Under the pieces are notes generated by a model, which did not search any database, had not been told where the DNA came from, and saw only the letters and a program-made list of their open reading frames with translations. The position numbers and the translations under genes are program-made. 64,000 nt of DNA, taken from positions 806,001 to 870,000 of the forward strand of contig NZ_SHLD01000001.1 of the NCBI RefSeq assembly GCF_004217615.1. Reading direction: 5' to 3'. Of the stretch, positions 41,991-51,692 are shown piece after piece; position 1 is the first letter of the stretch, and every line of letters begins with the position of its first letter. The stretch is from Micromonospora kangleipakensis (lineage in GTDB: Bacteria; Actinomycetota; Actinomycetes; Mycobacteriales; Micromonosporaceae).

Positions 41991-42554
41991 ATGGTGCACC
42001 ACCTCACCCAAGGATCGGCTCGTGTGGACCCTCTGCTGAGTGAGTTCGACTCGTTCGTCCGTCACCGGACCCCCGCGCTCCTGCGCTCGGCCTACCTGCT
42101 CACCGGCGACCAGCACCTGGCCGAGGACCTCGTCCAGTCGGCGCTGGCCCGGACCCACCGGTCCTGGAGCCGGCTGCACGACAGCGGCAACGCCGAGGCG
42201 TACACCCGCAAGATCATGTACCACCTGCAGGTCTCCTGGTGGCGACGGCGCCGGGTGCCCGAGTCGATGCCGGGTGAGCTACCCGAGCCGCGCGGAGGCG
42301 ACTCGGCCCCCGACCACGCCCACCAGACCACGCTCCGGCTGACCCTGCGGGCCGCGCTGGCGAAGCTCTCCGCCAAGCAGCGGGCCGTGCTGATCCTGCG
42401 GTTCTTCGAGGACCGCACCGAGGCCGAGGCCGCCGACCTGCTCGGCGTCACCGTCGGGACCGTCAAGAGCCAGACCTCGAAGGCCCTGGCCAAGCTGCGC
42501 ACCGTCGCCCCGGAACTCGCCGAGCTGTACCTCCTGGAAGGAAGCGCCCGATGA
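41991..42554 (+). CDS. SigE-family ECF-type RNA polymerase sigma factor
   Basis: A 187-aa sigma-70-like factor of the SigE family common in actinomycetes. Region 2 (LLRSAYLLTGDQHLAEDLVQSALARTH) binds core polymerase and the −10; region 4 (LSAKQRAVLILRFFEDRTEAEAADLLGVTVGTVK) binds the −35. Its TGA overlaps the ATG of the next gene (ATGA), so the membrane protein next door is very likely its co-expressed partner, perhaps an anti-sigma-like or sensor protein. Start: ATG 41991, with GGAGGGG 8–14 nt upstream. Confidence 0.9.
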   Translation: MVHHLTQGSARVDPLLSEFDSFVRHRTPALLRSAYLLTGDQHLAEDLVQSALARTHRSWSRLHDSGNAEAYTRKIMYHLQVSWWRRRRVPESMPGELPEPRGGDSAPDHAHQTTLRLTLRAALAKLSAKQRAVLILRFFEDRTEAEAADLLGVTVGTVKSQTSKALAKLRTVAPELAELYLLEGSAR

Positions 42555-43711
42555 ACCACGACCGCCTCCGGCTCGACCTGGCCGGGCTGGCCGACGAGGT
42601 CACCCCGGTCGACCTGCGGGACCGGGCCCTGCGTACCTCCCGCCGCCTCGGCATCCAGCGGGCCGTGGCCACGTCGGCCACCGCCCTGGTGCTGCTCGCC
42701 GCCGCCACCGGCACCGCGTTCGCCATCCGCCCCGACGGCGGGGCACCCGCGCCCGGCCCTGCCGGCCCCTCCGTCACCGCCAGCTGGCCGCCGGTCGAGG
42801 TGACCCCGACGCCGGCGCCGACCGCGAGCCCCCCGGCGGCCACCACCTCGGAACCGGCGGCGACCGCGACGATCGGCCGGGTCTTCTACGGCCCAGCACC
42901 CGACAACTCGTCTGCGACCACGGCGCGACTGCGCTCCTGGAAGCCGGGCGGTGTACCGGTGGACCTGCTCAGCGTCCCGCGCACGTCGGCGTTGGCCAAC
43001 GCGGCCGTCTCGCCGGACGGCGAGCGGGTGGCCTGGGTGGACCGGGACGCCAACCTCTGGGTCGCGGACGTCAACGGTTCCGGCCGCGAGGTGCGCGCCG
43101 GGGTGGAGGGCGACTGCTGGGGCCCCACCTGGTCCCCCGACTCGAAGCGGCTGGCGCTGGCGCTGGTCGACCCGGCCACCCCGGGCGCGGGCCGGCGGGG
43201 CGTACTGAACCTGGCCTCGAACACGTTCACCGAGGTGGGCAAGGTCATCGGCTGCCACCCGCTCTGGTCCGCCAACGGAAAGGTGTTCGCCTTCCCGGAC
43301 GGCTCGACCGGTCAGGTCACCATGACGACTCCGGACGGCGCGGGACAGTGGTTCATTCCGAAGCTCGGCGGGAACGCCAAGTACGACTGCTTCGATGTGG
43401 CCAGCCTCTCCCCGGACGGCTCCAGGATCGCGCTGTTCCGCAGAGGTCCGGGTGAGAACTCCGGGGATGTGGCGCGGGAGCTGGACGTGGATGCCGTGCT
43501 CGACACGCACACCGGAGAGCAGCTCGACCTGCCGATCGGCGCGCGCACCCTGCTGCAGGCGTTCTTCCAGGTGGACGGCACGCTGGTTGCGCGGGTTGGC
43601 GACCTGGACGGAAACATCCTGGTGTTGATCAGCGCGGACGGCCGCAAGATCAGCGAGTCCCGGGAGCCGGCCTCGTTCCGGGACATGCAGATCCTGCACG
43701 TCGCCGGTTGA
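42551..43711 (+). CDS. Membrane-anchored TolB/WD40-like protein coupled to the sigma factor
   Basis: A 386-aa protein. A cytoplasmic N-terminus (~45 residues, MNHDRLRLDLAGLADEVTPV) and one transmembrane helix (ATSATALVLLAAATGTAFAI) lead, through a Thr/Pro-rich linker, to an extracytoplasmic six-bladed β-propeller. Its repeats include SPDGERVAWVDRDANLWVAD and SPDGSRIALFRRG. This domain order, directly downstream of a SigE-family sigma gene with a 4-bp overlap, suggests an envelope sensor that controls the sigma factor. The N-terminus is short for a zinc anti-sigma domain and has no HxxxCxxC motif. Confidence 0.82.
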   Translation: MNHDRLRLDLAGLADEVTPVDLRDRALRTSRRLGIQRAVATSATALVLLAAATGTAFAIRPDGGAPAPGPAGPSVTASWPPVEVTPTPAPTASPPAATTSEPAATATIGRVFYGPAPDNSSATTARLRSWKPGGVPVDLLSVPRTSALANAAVSPDGERVAWVDRDANLWVADVNGSGREVRAGVEGDCWGPTWSPDSKRLALALVDPATPGAGRRGVLNLASNTFTEVGKVIGCHPLWSANGKVFAFPDGSTGQVTMTTPDGAGQWFIPKLGGNAKYDCFDVASLSPDGSRIALFRRGPGENSGDVARELDVDAVLDTHTGEQLDLPIGARTLLQAFFQVDGTLVARVGDLDGNILVLISADGRKISESREPASFRDMQILHVAG

Positions 43712-43721
43712 CCTGACGACT

Positions 43722-43752
43722 CGGGGCGGACCACCGGCGATGGTCCGCCCCG
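43722..43752. terminator. Bidirectional terminator
   Basis: A perfect 12-bp stem (43722–43733 with 43741–43752, 7-nt loop) between the convergent sigma-factor operon and the metalloprotease gene. Confidence 0.8.
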
Positions 43753-43795
43753 CTCAAGCGGTGCTGTCTGGATCAGCGCAGCGCCCTGCCCGCGC

Positions 43796-45340
43796 TCAGC
43801 GCACCTCGGCCTTGAGGTAGGCGAGCCACGCCTTCTCGAACTCCTCGTACGACACCCCGAGGACGTCCTGCGTCACCTCTCCGATCTTCCTGCTGCGGTA
43901 GTGCTCGGCCACGAGCTGGAACATCTTCTGCTCCCCGTACCGCTCGACCAGGTAGCCGATGGCCGAGTGGCCCAGCCAGTAGTGGTAGCCGACCCGGTCC
44001 TCCTGGTCCCAGGTCAGGTTGCCCGGTAGCGAGTACGGCTGGCCGATCTCCCGGATCACCGCCCGGGAGTCGGCCGTACGCTCGCTCGTCAGCCATGGCT
44101 TCCGGCCGTGACCCAGGTACTCCGCGAACCCCTCGACCACCCACGTCTCCTTCTCGCCGAGCAGATGCGAGCCCGGGGCGCGGGCGGTGAGGTTGCCGAC
44201 CAGGGCGTGGCCGATCTCGTGCCGGAAGAGGTTCAGCTGCCGCTCCCGCGTGCCCCTGGTGAAGTGGTACGCGTCGCGGACGTCGATCACCACCCGGGTG
44301 GCCCCGACCACGGGACCCTTCTCGTCGCTGTTGAGCACACCCTCCGGCGGCACCGGGATCGCGACCCCGGACTCGGTGGGCGTCTCCTTGGTGGTCCGGT
44401 AGAGGGAACCCAGCTCAGTGCGACCCTTGACCAGGGAGATGACGAAGCCCGACGGCGCCGGGGCGCTCACCCCGCCGGCCTGCCAGGCGGCCAGGTCGGC
44501 CACCGCGGCCTGCTCGGCGATCGGGGCGTACCGCTGCGCCGCCGCCCGCAGCGACGAGTCGACGATCAGCAGCGTGTGCGGCGTCCGCTCGACGTGGATG
44601 CTCCGCCACTTGTCCCACGGGGCCGGGTAGTGGGTGATCGCGTCCCGCTTGCGCTCCTCCGGGAAGCCGCCGGCCCGCGTGACCTTCAGCGGGGCGTCCT
44701 TGTCGGTCTGGACGATCGTCCACCGGTACCACTCCTCGACCGGGCCGAGATCGAAGCCGTCGAAGCGGTGCACGAACGCCACCGTCACGTCGACCTCGTG
44801 CCCGCCGCCCACCGGGCGGAAGTCGCTCTTGGTGAGGTACTTGAAGCGGACGTCGGCGAGCGGCAGCCTGCTCAGGTTCCGGTACAGGCTGGTCTGCTCC
44901 GCGACCAGGCCCTTCTTCGTCGGGTCGAACGGCGCGACGAACGCCTTCTCGCCCCGCTCCGTGAGCGCCCTGGTGTGCGCGGCCAGCAGGGCCTCGATCT
45001 TCTCCTGCCTGATCGGGCTGTACTTGTCGTCGAGCGCAGCGGCCGAGGCGGCGTTCCGCGCATCGAGGTACGACTTCAGCACGACGAGCGAGCCGGCGCA
45101 GAGGGCCAGGGCCAGGGCCAGCACCGCCGCGCCGAGCCCGATCCACAGGCCGCGCCGGGACCGCCGGCCCGGTGACGGCGGCGGAGCGTACGCCCCCGGT
45201 GGCGGGTAGGGCGGCGGCCCGTACGGCGTGGGTGTGCCGTACGGGCCGGCCGGCGCCGGGTGGGCGTGCGGGCCGGCGGGCGATGGGGCGTACGGTCCGG
45301 GATGTCCCGGTGGGGGAACGGAGGGCGGTCCCTCGGTCAT
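43796..45340 (-). CDS. Membrane-anchored zinc metallopeptidase-like protein
   Basis: A 514-aa protein. A Pro/Gly/Tyr-rich cytoplasmic N-terminus (~65 residues; PYGTPTPYGPPPYPPPGAYA) precedes one transmembrane helix (GLWIGLGAAVLALALALCAG) and an outer region of ~420 residues. The gluzincin active site is visible: HEIGHALVG (HExxH) and, about 30 residues later, the glutamate in WVVEGFAEYLGHG. This fits MA-family peptidases. Start ATG 45340 (MTEGPPSVPPPG) with GAGGACG upstream. It may process surface proteins; the substrate is unknown. Confidence 0.82.
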   Translation of the reverse strand: MTEGPPSVPPPGHPGPYAPSPAGPHAHPAPAGPYGTPTPYGPPPYPPPGAYAPPPSPGRRSRRGLWIGLGAAVLALALALCAGSLVVLKSYLDARNAASAAALDDKYSPIRQEKIEALLAAHTRALTERGEKAFVAPFDPTKKGLVAEQTSLYRNLSRLPLADVRFKYLTKSDFRPVGGGHEVDVTVAFVHRFDGFDLGPVEEWYRWTIVQTDKDAPLKVTRAGGFPEERKRDAITHYPAPWDKWRSIHVERTPHTLLIVDSSLRAAAQRYAPIAEQAAVADLAAWQAGGVSAPAPSGFVISLVKGRTELGSLYRTTKETPTESGVAIPVPPEGVLNSDEKGPVVGATRVVIDVRDAYHFTRGTRERQLNLFRHEIGHALVGNLTARAPGSHLLGEKETWVVEGFAEYLGHGRKPWLTSERTADSRAVIREIGQPYSLPGNLTWDQEDRVGYHYWLGHSAIGYLVERYGEQKMFQLVAEHYRSRKIGEVTQDVLGVSYEEFEKAWLAYLKAEVR

Positions 45341-45569
45341 GGCGTGCGTCCTCGCTCGTGTCCGGCGGATCGAGGGGGTCCGTCCACTCCGGACCGTCCC
45401 CGATTGGGATCGCGCGTCATTATTTCCGCCCGAGCGCCCGGTTTTCTGCCCCGTGACACCCGTCGGCGGCGTGGGCCACGCCACGTCCGTACGCGGCCGG
45501 GCGCCCGTCGACCACCTCCGGTGCCAGAATGGCCGGCACCGATGGAACCCGGGAACCGGAGGGCAGCAG

Positions 45570-46337
45570 GTGCGCTGGCGCAGTTTCGTGGCGGTGGGCG
45601 ACAGCTTCACCGAGGGCATGGACGACGCGTATCCGGACGGGACCTACCGCGGTTGGGCGGATCTGGTGGCCACCCGGCTCGCCGCCGAGGCCGGCCCGGA
45701 CTTCGGGTACGCCAACCTGGCGATCCGGGGTCGGCTCTTCCCGAGCGTCGTGGCCGAGCAGGTGCCGGCCGCACTGGCCATGAAGCCCGACCTGATCAGC
45801 TTCGCGGCCGGCGGCAACGACGTGCTGCGCCGGACGTTCGACCCGGACTCGTTCGTCGCCCGCTTCGACGACGTGGTGGGCGAGCTGCGCTCCGGCGGCG
45901 CGGACGTGATCCTCTTCCGATTCGCCGACGTGATGGCCCGGCTGCCCGGCCAGCGTCTCGTGGCGCCCCGGGTGACCCTGCTCAACCGGGTGGTGGGTGA
46001 GGTCGCGGAGCGGCACGGCGCCATCCTGGTCGACCTTTATGCCGACGCCACGTACCTCAACCCGATGCTGTGGAGCACCGACCGGTTGCACCTGTCGGCG
46101 GCCGGGCATCGGCGGGTCGCCGGGCAGGTGCTGAGCGCGCTCGGCGTCGGCTGCGACGAGGACTGGCTGATGGTGCCGCCGCACCCCGCGCCGACCCCGT
46201 GGCTGGCCGCGCGCGCCGCCGACCTGCGCTGGGCCGGCCAGCACCTGGCGCCCTGGATCAAGCGCCGACTGACCGGCCGCTCTTCCGGCGACACCGTCAC
46301 CGCGAAGCGCCCGGTCCTCGGCCCGCTCACCGACTGA
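45570..46337 (+). CDS. SGNH/GDSL-family hydrolase
   Basis: A 255-aa esterase/lipase-type hydrolase. The catalytic serine is in VAVGDSFTEGMDD (block I). The oxyanion glycine is in ANLAIRGRLF, block III is AAGGNDVL, and the Asp-His pair is in STDRLHLSAAGHRR (block V). The GTG start at 45570 (VRWRSFVAVGDSF) is preceded by GGAGGGCAG; no signal peptide, so it is cytoplasmic. It likely removes acyl or acetyl groups from sugars or lipids, but specificity is unknown. A small gene follows 3 bp after the stop. Confidence 0.9.
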   Translation: MRWRSFVAVGDSFTEGMDDAYPDGTYRGWADLVATRLAAEAGPDFGYANLAIRGRLFPSVVAEQVPAALAMKPDLISFAAGGNDVLRRTFDPDSFVARFDDVVGELRSGGADVILFRFADVMARLPGQRLVAPRVTLLNRVVGEVAERHGAILVDLYADATYLNPMLWSTDRLHLSAAGHRRVAGQVLSALGVGCDEDWLMVPPHPAPTPWLAARAADLRWAGQHLAPWIKRRLTGRSSGDTVTAKRPVLGPLTD

Positions 46338-46340
46338 CCG

Positions 46341-46787
46341 GTGCGCACCCTGCACACCGCGCCGCTGCTGCGGCGCACCGTCGACGAGGAGCCGACCGCC
46401 GACGCGGCCGTCCTGGTCGACGGGGATCGGATCGCCGCGATCGGGCCCACCGACGAGCTGGTCCGGGCGTACCCGGGGGTGCGAGTGCGGCGGTGGCCCG
46501 GCACCCTCGGGCCGGCGCTGCTGCACGACGGGCCGCTGCCGCCTGCCCCCACCCCGCGTGAACGGGTGCACGCGCTGTTCCGGCTCGGGGTCGGCGCGGT
46601 GCTCGCCGCGCAGCTGACCGACCCGGGGCTGCGCGCCGCGGCCGCCCGCAACGGTGTCGCGGTGCTGGACTCGCCCCGGCCGCCGGCGCTGGTCCCGGCC
46701 GGCCGGGCGGACCTGGCCGTCTTCGCCGCCGACGGCGCCTGCCTCGCCACCGTGGTGGCCGGTCGGCTGGTGCACCGCCGCGCCTGA
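46341..46787 (+). CDS. Imidazolonepropionase-like N-terminal domain protein
   Basis: A 148-aa protein resembling the β-sandwich part of metal-dependent amidohydrolases. The start MRTLHTAPLLRRTVDEEPTA with AAVLVDGDRIAAIGPTDEL is like the N-terminus of imidazolonepropionase, and the end ADLAVFAADGACLATVVAGR is like its C-terminal strands. The central TIM barrel with its metal ligands is reduced to a short link, so it should not be catalytic. It begins 3 bp after the hydrolase gene and is probably in its operon. A binding or regulatory role is possible. Confidence 0.6.
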   Translation: MRTLHTAPLLRRTVDEEPTADAAVLVDGDRIAAIGPTDELVRAYPGVRVRRWPGTLGPALLHDGPLPPAPTPRERVHALFRLGVGAVLAAQLTDPGLRAAAARNGVAVLDSPRPPALVPAGRADLAVFAADGACLATVVAGRLVHRRA

Positions 46788-46925
46788 CGTCCGTCCCCGA
46801 TGGCCGGACCGGACGATTTCCCGGGTCCGGTCGGAATCGGGATCGCCGAATGTCCTCCCCGGCAGATAACATCCGCTGCCCCCGTCGATCGAGCACGGGG
46901 ACAATCGGGGAAAGGTGGCTGAGGG

Positions 46926-49868
46926 ATGACCCTCCTGCCTGGCACGAATTCGTCCACAATCGCTGGACGTTCTCTGCTGGCCGCCGCACTGTCCATGCTG
47001 GTCGCCGCCGGCACGGTCGTCACGACCGCCGCACCGGCCGCCGCGTACGACGTGCGCTACGAAACCAACACGTCCTGGGCCTGGACCGACTCCCAGCGAC
47101 CAAAGAAGATCAACATCGACGAGGCGGGCGACGTGCCGGTCGGGTCCTGGGTGGACGCCAAGGGCCATCAGCACACCTCGCGGGCCTACTTCACCTTCGA
47201 CATCTCCCGCTATCTGGGCGCGGACATCGAGCTCGCCAAGTTCGACGCCAAGGAGACCGGAGCGGCGGACTGCACCAAGCGTCCCGAGGTGGAGCTGTGG
47301 CGCACCGCGCCGTACACCTCCGGGTCGAGCTGGGCGAAGCCGCCGGCCGACCTGGCCCGGATCGACACGACGAAGCTGCCCGACGAGTCCGGCTGCCCGG
47401 CGCCCTACGTGGGCTTCGACGCCACGGCGGGTCTGCGCCAGGCGCTTGCCGAGGGCCAGAAGACCCTGACCCTCTCGCTGCGGCTGCCCGCCGCCGTGGA
47501 GGCGGACCCCACGCTGGCCCGACGGTACGCCAGCAAGGTCGGCCTCTCCGTCGACCACAACTTCCGGCCCGGCGTGCCGACCGACCTGCAGACCTCCGGC
47601 ACGGACTGCACCGCCGCCGAGCCGTACCAGCTGGTCCGTCGCGGTGACCTGGGCCTCTCGGCGATCGTGCACGACAAGGACCGCAACGACAGCGGTGGCA
47701 CCGACATGCTCACCGCCACCGTCGTGCTCTGGCCGGTCGACCAGCCGGACGCCCGGATCGAGCGGATCGACAACGCCCGCGACGGCGAGCGGGCCGTCGG
47801 CCGGTTCAGCTACGACCTGTTCCAGCACGGCCGGGTGTACGCCTGGCAGATGCGCGCCGCGGACAGCCGGGCCACCGGCGAGTGGAGCGGAATCTGTTAC
47901 TTCCGGACCGACTTCGAGGGCCCGGCCACGCCGCCGACGGTCACCTCCACGGACTTCCCGGAGGCCGGTGGCGCGAAGCCCGCGCTGCCAGGTGAGTTCA
48001 CCTTCGACGCCAACGGCGCCAGGGACGCCGTCGGCTTCACGTACGCGCTGAACCAGTCCGGTGCCAAGACGGTGGCGGCGGACCGGCCGGGCGGTTCGGC
48101 CACCGTCACGCTGACCCCGCGGGTCGGCATCAACTTCCTTCAGGTGTGGAGCCTGGACGCGGCCGGGAACCGGTCGGCGGAAACCTCGTACGACTTCTTC
48201 ACCAGCGACGTCTCGCCGATCGTCGACGGCAACCTCACCGAGATCGGCGTGCCGACCACGTTCGCCGTCCGGCCGAGGATGGACGGGGTGGTCCGCTACC
48301 GCTTCGGCCTGGACGGCGACCCGGAGCAGACCGTCGACGCCGCAGCCGACGGCACCGCCTCGCTGACGGTCACCGCCACCCGGGGCGGCTACCGGACGCT
48401 CTCCGTCACCAGCGTCACCGCCGGCGGGGTGGAGGCCACCGCGCAGCGGTCCTTCCAGCTCCTCACCGAGCCGAAGATCTCGGCCACCGTCTACGAGGAG
48501 TACGGCTACGGCGGCGGCCAGGGCGTGCCCGGCGTGTTCACCTTCACCCCGCGCCTGCCCGACACCGTCAGCTACCGCTACTCCTTCGCTGGCGAGGAGG
48601 GCACCGTGGCGGCGGGCGCCGACGGCACCGCCTCGGTGACCTGGACGCCGAAGGAGGCCGGCTACGTGTACCTCTCGGTGGTCAGCGTCAGCCGCGACGG
48701 CACCGAGTCCGACCCGGCGAGCTGGTTCTTCGAGGTCCGGGACCTGCTGCCCGGCATCTACGGCGTCCTCTACAACGACAACTACTACGCTGGCGGCCCC
48801 GGTCAGGCCGGCGAGTTCCGGTTCAGCTCCGCGGTGCCCGACACCGTCGAGTTCCGGTACCGCTTCGACGGGGGCGCCGAGCAGGGCGTCGGCGCCGACG
48901 GCGACGGCAACGCTTCCATCACGTGGACGCCGGACCAGGGCGGGACGCACACCCTGACCGTCCGCAGCGTCACCGCGGACGGCACGGTCTCGGCCGAGCG
49001 GACGTTCACCTTCCTGGTCAACGACGCGCCGCTGGTCGAGTCGGCGCAGTACCCGAAGGACGCCAGCAGCGGACTGCCCGGCGTTCCGGGCGTGTTTACC
49101 TTCCGGCCGCAGCGGCCCGACGTGGTCACCTACCACTACGCCTTCTACGGCGAGGAGGAGAAGACCGTCGACGCGGCGGCGGACGGCACCGCTTCCGTCA
49201 CGTGGACGCCGGAGCGGGCGGGCTGGACCATGCTGACCGTGCGCGCCGTGACCGGCGACGGCACGGTCACTCAGCCGCGGGAGTACGCCTTCACCGTGCG
49301 GGACCCGAAGCCGACGATCGTCTCGTACCTCTACAACGAGTACGACCCGCAGGGCGGGATCGGCGTGCCGGGCGGCTTCCGGTTCAGCTCGGAGCTGCCG
49401 GACACCGTCGACTTCGTCTACCGGCTCAACGACGGGCCGGAGCAGACCGTGGCGGTGACCGACGGCACGGCCGCGGATCTCTCCGTCACCCCGGACCGGG
49501 GCTTCCGGAACACCCTGACCGTGCGCGCGCGCTCGGCCTCGGGTGAGCTGTCGCCGGAGGCCACGTACAGTCTCATGGTCAGCACGTCGCCGACCGTGAC
49601 GTCGCCGACCTACCCGAGCGGTGAGGCCGCGGGCGGAGTGGGGGTGCCGGGTGTCTTCACCTTCGCCCCGCGCATGCCCGACGTGGCGACGTACGTCTAC
49701 CAGTTCGACAACGGGCCCGAGGTGACCGTGCCGGCGGGTGCCGACGGCACCGCCTCGGTCACCCTCACCCCGACCGAGGCGCGCTGGTACCCGATCTCGG
49801 TGTTCGCGGTCGACAAGGACGGCAACCGGTCGGACTACGCCTACTACTGGTTCGTCGTGCAGGGCTGA
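46926..49868 (+). CDS. Large secreted protein with seven tandem β-sandwich repeats
   Basis: A 980-aa exported protein. The signal peptide is residues 1 to ~40 ([20 protein letters not shown], cleavage near AAA-YDV). The first ~330 residues contain a DNRLRE-like surface domain ([20 protein letters not shown]…). Seven repeats of about 90 residues follow, starting at [47 protein letters not shown] and PTVTSPTY. They share GVPGVFTF and [15 protein letters not shown] motifs. The last repeat ends at the stop with no sorting signal. The pattern suggests an adhesive or structural cell-surface protein. Repeats 3 and 6 have aromatic loops (YNDNYY, YNEYDP). Confidence 0.82.
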   Translation: MTLLPGTNSSTIAGRSLLAAALSMLVAAGTVVTTAAPAAAYDVRYETNTSWAWTDSQRPKKINIDEAGDVPVGSWVDAKGHQHTSRAYFTFDISRYLGADIELAKFDAKETGAADCTKRPEVELWRTAPYTSGSSWAKPPADLARIDTTKLPDESGCPAPYVGFDATAGLRQALAEGQKTLTLSLRLPAAVEADPTLARRYASKVGLSVDHNFRPGVPTDLQTSGTDCTAAEPYQLVRRGDLGLSAIVHDKDRNDSGGTDMLTATVVLWPVDQPDARIERIDNARDGERAVGRFSYDLFQHGRVYAWQMRAADSRATGEWSGICYFRTDFEGPATPPTVTSTDFPEAGGAKPALPGEFTFDANGARDAVGFTYALNQSGAKTVAADRPGGSATVTLTPRVGINFLQVWSLDAAGNRSAETSYDFFTSDVSPIVDGNLTEIGVPTTFAVRPRMDGVVRYRFGLDGDPEQTVDAAADGTASLTVTATRGGYRTLSVTSVTAGGVEATAQRSFQLLTEPKISATVYEEYGYGGGQGVPGVFTFTPRLPDTVSYRYSFAGEEGTVAAGADGTASVTWTPKEAGYVYLSVVSVSRDGTESDPASWFFEVRDLLPGIYGVLYNDNYYAGGPGQAGEFRFSSAVPDTVEFRYRFDGGAEQGVGADGDGNASITWTPDQGGTHTLTVRSVTADGTVSAERTFTFLVNDAPLVESAQYPKDASSGLPGVPGVFTFRPQRPDVVTYHYAFYGEEEKTVDAAADGTASVTWTPERAGWTMLTVRAVTGDGTVTQPREYAFTVRDPKPTIVSYLYNEYDPQGGIGVPGGFRFSSELPDTVDFVYRLNDGPEQTVAVTDGTAADLSVTPDRGFRNTLTVRARSASGELSPEATYSLMVSTSPTVTSPTYPSGEAAGGVGVPGVFTFAPRMPDVATYVYQFDNGPEVTVPAGADGTASVTLTPTEARWYPISVFAVDKDGNRSDYAYYWFVVQG

Positions 49869-49880
49869 CGGCTGACCCGT

Positions 49881-49912
49881 CCGGCCCACCACCCGACCGG
49901 GTGGTGGGCCGG
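49881..49912 (+). terminator. Terminator after the repeat protein
   Basis: A perfect 14-bp stem (49881–49894 with 49899–49912) and a GACC loop, 12 bp after the stop. Confidence 0.85.
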
Positions 49913-50029
49913 TCGCGTTCGATCCCCGGTGGGCCGGTCCCGGCACGGTCACGTGCGCGGCGCCACATCCGCTCCACCCGATCCGCGTTGACCGGTCGTC
50001 GGCCGGGGATCGGGCGTACCTTGGGGCTC

Positions 50030-50932
50030 ATGCCTGTGCCGAGCGATCCGAATCCCCGCCTCCAGTCGTACGCCGACCCGCAGCGGCTGGTCACCACCGA
50101 GTGGCTGGCCGAGCACCTGGGCGACGAGGGCCTCGTCGTGGTGGAGTCCGACGAGGACGTGCTGCTCTACGACACCGGTCACATCCCGGGTGCGGTCAAG
50201 GTCGACTGGCACACCGAGTTGAACGACGAGATCACCCGGGACTACCTAACCGCGAAGAGCTTCGCCGAGCTCTGCGCCGCGAAGGGCATCGGCCGGAACG
50301 ACACGGTGGTCTTCTACGGCGACAACTTCAACTGGTGGGCCGCGTACGCCCTCTGGGTCTTCTCCCTCTTCGGCCACCCGGACGTGCGGCTGGTCGACGG
50401 CGGCCGGCAGAAGTGGATCGCCGAGGGGCGGGAGCTGACCCGGGAGAAGGTGACCCGCCCGCGCGCCGAGTACCCGGTGCCGCAGCGGAACGACGCTCCG
50501 CTGCGGGCGTTCCGCGAGCAGGTGATGGCGCACATCGCGGCCGGTCGGCCGCTGGTCGACGTCCGCTCGCCGGGCGAGTACACCGGCGAGATGCTGCACA
50601 TGCCGGACTACCCGCAGGAGGGCGCGCTGCGCGGCGGGCACATCCCGGGCGCGGTGAGCAAGCCGTGGAAGTCGGCCGCGAACGACGACGGCACCTTCAA
50701 GTCCGCCGACGAGCTGCGGGCGATCTACGTTGACCAGCTCGGGTTGAGCCCGTCGGACGACGTGGTGGCGTACTGCCGGATCGGGGAGCGGTCCAGCCAC
50801 ACCTGGTTCGTGCTGCACCACCTGCTGGGCTACCGGCAGGTGCGCAACTACGACGGCTCGTGGACCGAGTGGGGCAACCTGGTTCGGGCTCCCGTCGTGA
50901 AGGGCGACCAGCCGGGCGGCCTCGCCGGCTGA
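50030..50932 (+). CDS. Thiosulfate sulfurtransferase (rhodanese, two domains)
   Basis: A 300-aa sulfurtransferase with two rhodanese domains, each ending in a conserved glycine-rich segment ([17 protein letters not shown] and [13 protein letters not shown]). The catalytic cysteine is in [18 protein letters not shown] (second domain). Such enzymes transfer sulfur from thiosulfate or 3-mercaptopyruvate to a thiol and are commonly called SseA/CysA2 in actinobacteria. The ATG at 50030 ([20 protein letters not shown]) fits homologues; upstream in-frame codons are Arg-rich and unlikely. sufE, its usual neighbour, is at 33429. Confidence 0.93.
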   Translation: MPVPSDPNPRLQSYADPQRLVTTEWLAEHLGDEGLVVVESDEDVLLYDTGHIPGAVKVDWHTELNDEITRDYLTAKSFAELCAAKGIGRNDTVVFYGDNFNWWAAYALWVFSLFGHPDVRLVDGGRQKWIAEGRELTREKVTRPRAEYPVPQRNDAPLRAFREQVMAHIAAGRPLVDVRSPGEYTGEMLHMPDYPQEGALRGGHIPGAVSKPWKSAANDDGTFKSADELRAIYVDQLGLSPSDDVVAYCRIGERSSHTWFVLHHLLGYRQVRNYDGSWTEWGNLVRAPVVKGDQPGGLAG

Positions 50933-50952
50933 CCTTTCCCGCGCCGCCGACG

Positions 50953-50979
50953 GCCGTGGTCACCCCGGGTGGCCACGGC
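50953..50979. terminator. Hairpin between convergent genes
   Basis: An 11-bp stem with one mismatch (50953–50963 with 50969–50979), between the rhodanese and TetR genes. Confidence 0.65.
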
Positions 50980-51004
50980 TTCGCCGTTTGCGGGTGCCGG
51001 CCGC

Positions 51005-51598
51005 TCAGCGGGTACGCGGGTCCGGGGCGGGACCGGTCAGGTAGCGCTGGAGGGTCGGGGCGACCCAGCCGACCAGCTCGGCCGGCTCCGCGTCCACCAT
51101 CGGCGGCAGGCCGACGATGTAGCGGGTGAAGGCCAGTCCGAGGATCTGGCTGGCCACCAGGCCGGCGCGGCGGGCGGTGGTCGCCGGGTCGGTGCCGAAC
51201 CGGGCCACGACCGCGCCGAGCTGGTCGGCGAAGATGCCGCGCATCCGCTCGGCCGCGCCCGGGTTGGTGCTGGCCGCCCGGAGCAGGGCGGCGAGCGTCT
51301 CGTCGCCCTCCCACCGGTCCAGGAAGTGCCGGACCAGCACCTCGCCCAGCTGCCCGGAGGGCACCCCGGCCAGGTCGGGGAGGCGCAGGTCGAACTCGGC
51401 CGCCGCGGCGAAGAGCCCCTCCTTGCTGCCGTAGTAGCGCATCACCATCGACGGGTCGATGTGGGCGTCGGCGGCGATGGCCCGGATGGTGGCCCGGTCG
51501 TAGCCGTCGGCGGCGAACCGTTCCCGGGCGGCGCGGAGGATCGCGGCGCGGGTGGCGTCGGAGCGGCGGGCGCGGGGAGCGGCGTCGGTCATGTCCAC
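51005..51598 (-). CDS. TetR-family repressor
   Basis: A 197-aa regulator with an N-terminal helix-turn-helix (ATIRAIAADAHIDPSMVMRY, residues ~39–58) and a C-terminal ligand-binding/dimer domain (ILGLAFTRYIVGLPPMVDAE). The start is GTG 51598 or ATG 51592. It is divergent from an FAD-monooxygenase gene, and the 94-bp gap holds repeated GCCAACAAG half-sites, so it most likely represses that gene and itself. The inducer is probably a small aromatic or drug-like molecule, which is an inference from the neighbour. Confidence 0.9.
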   Translation of the reverse strand: MDMTDAAPRARRSDATRAAILRAARERFAADGYDRATIRAIAADAHIDPSMVMRYYGSKEGLFAAAAEFDLRLPDLAGVPSGQLGEVLVRHFLDRWEGDETLAALLRAASTNPGAAERMRGIFADQLGAVVARFGTDPATTARRAGLVASQILGLAFTRYIVGLPPMVDAEPAELVGWVAPTLQRYLTGPAPDPRTR

Positions 51599-51605
51599 GA
51601 CTGTA

Positions 51606-51680
51606 TGCCAACAAGCGTTGACATCGACGGCGACCCGCGCCTACCGTTGCCAACAAGCGTTGGCAAACACTTGTTGGCAA
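51606..51680. promoter_or_regulatory. TetR operator cluster
   Basis: TTGCCAACAAGCGTTGGCAA (51647–51666) has near-perfect dyad symmetry. Related copies are at 51606–51623 (TGCCAACAAGCGTTGACA) and, sharing one arm with the central copy, at 51660–51680. All lie between the divergent TetR and monooxygenase genes. Confidence 0.75.
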
Positions 51681-51692
51681 TGGAGGTGGGCC

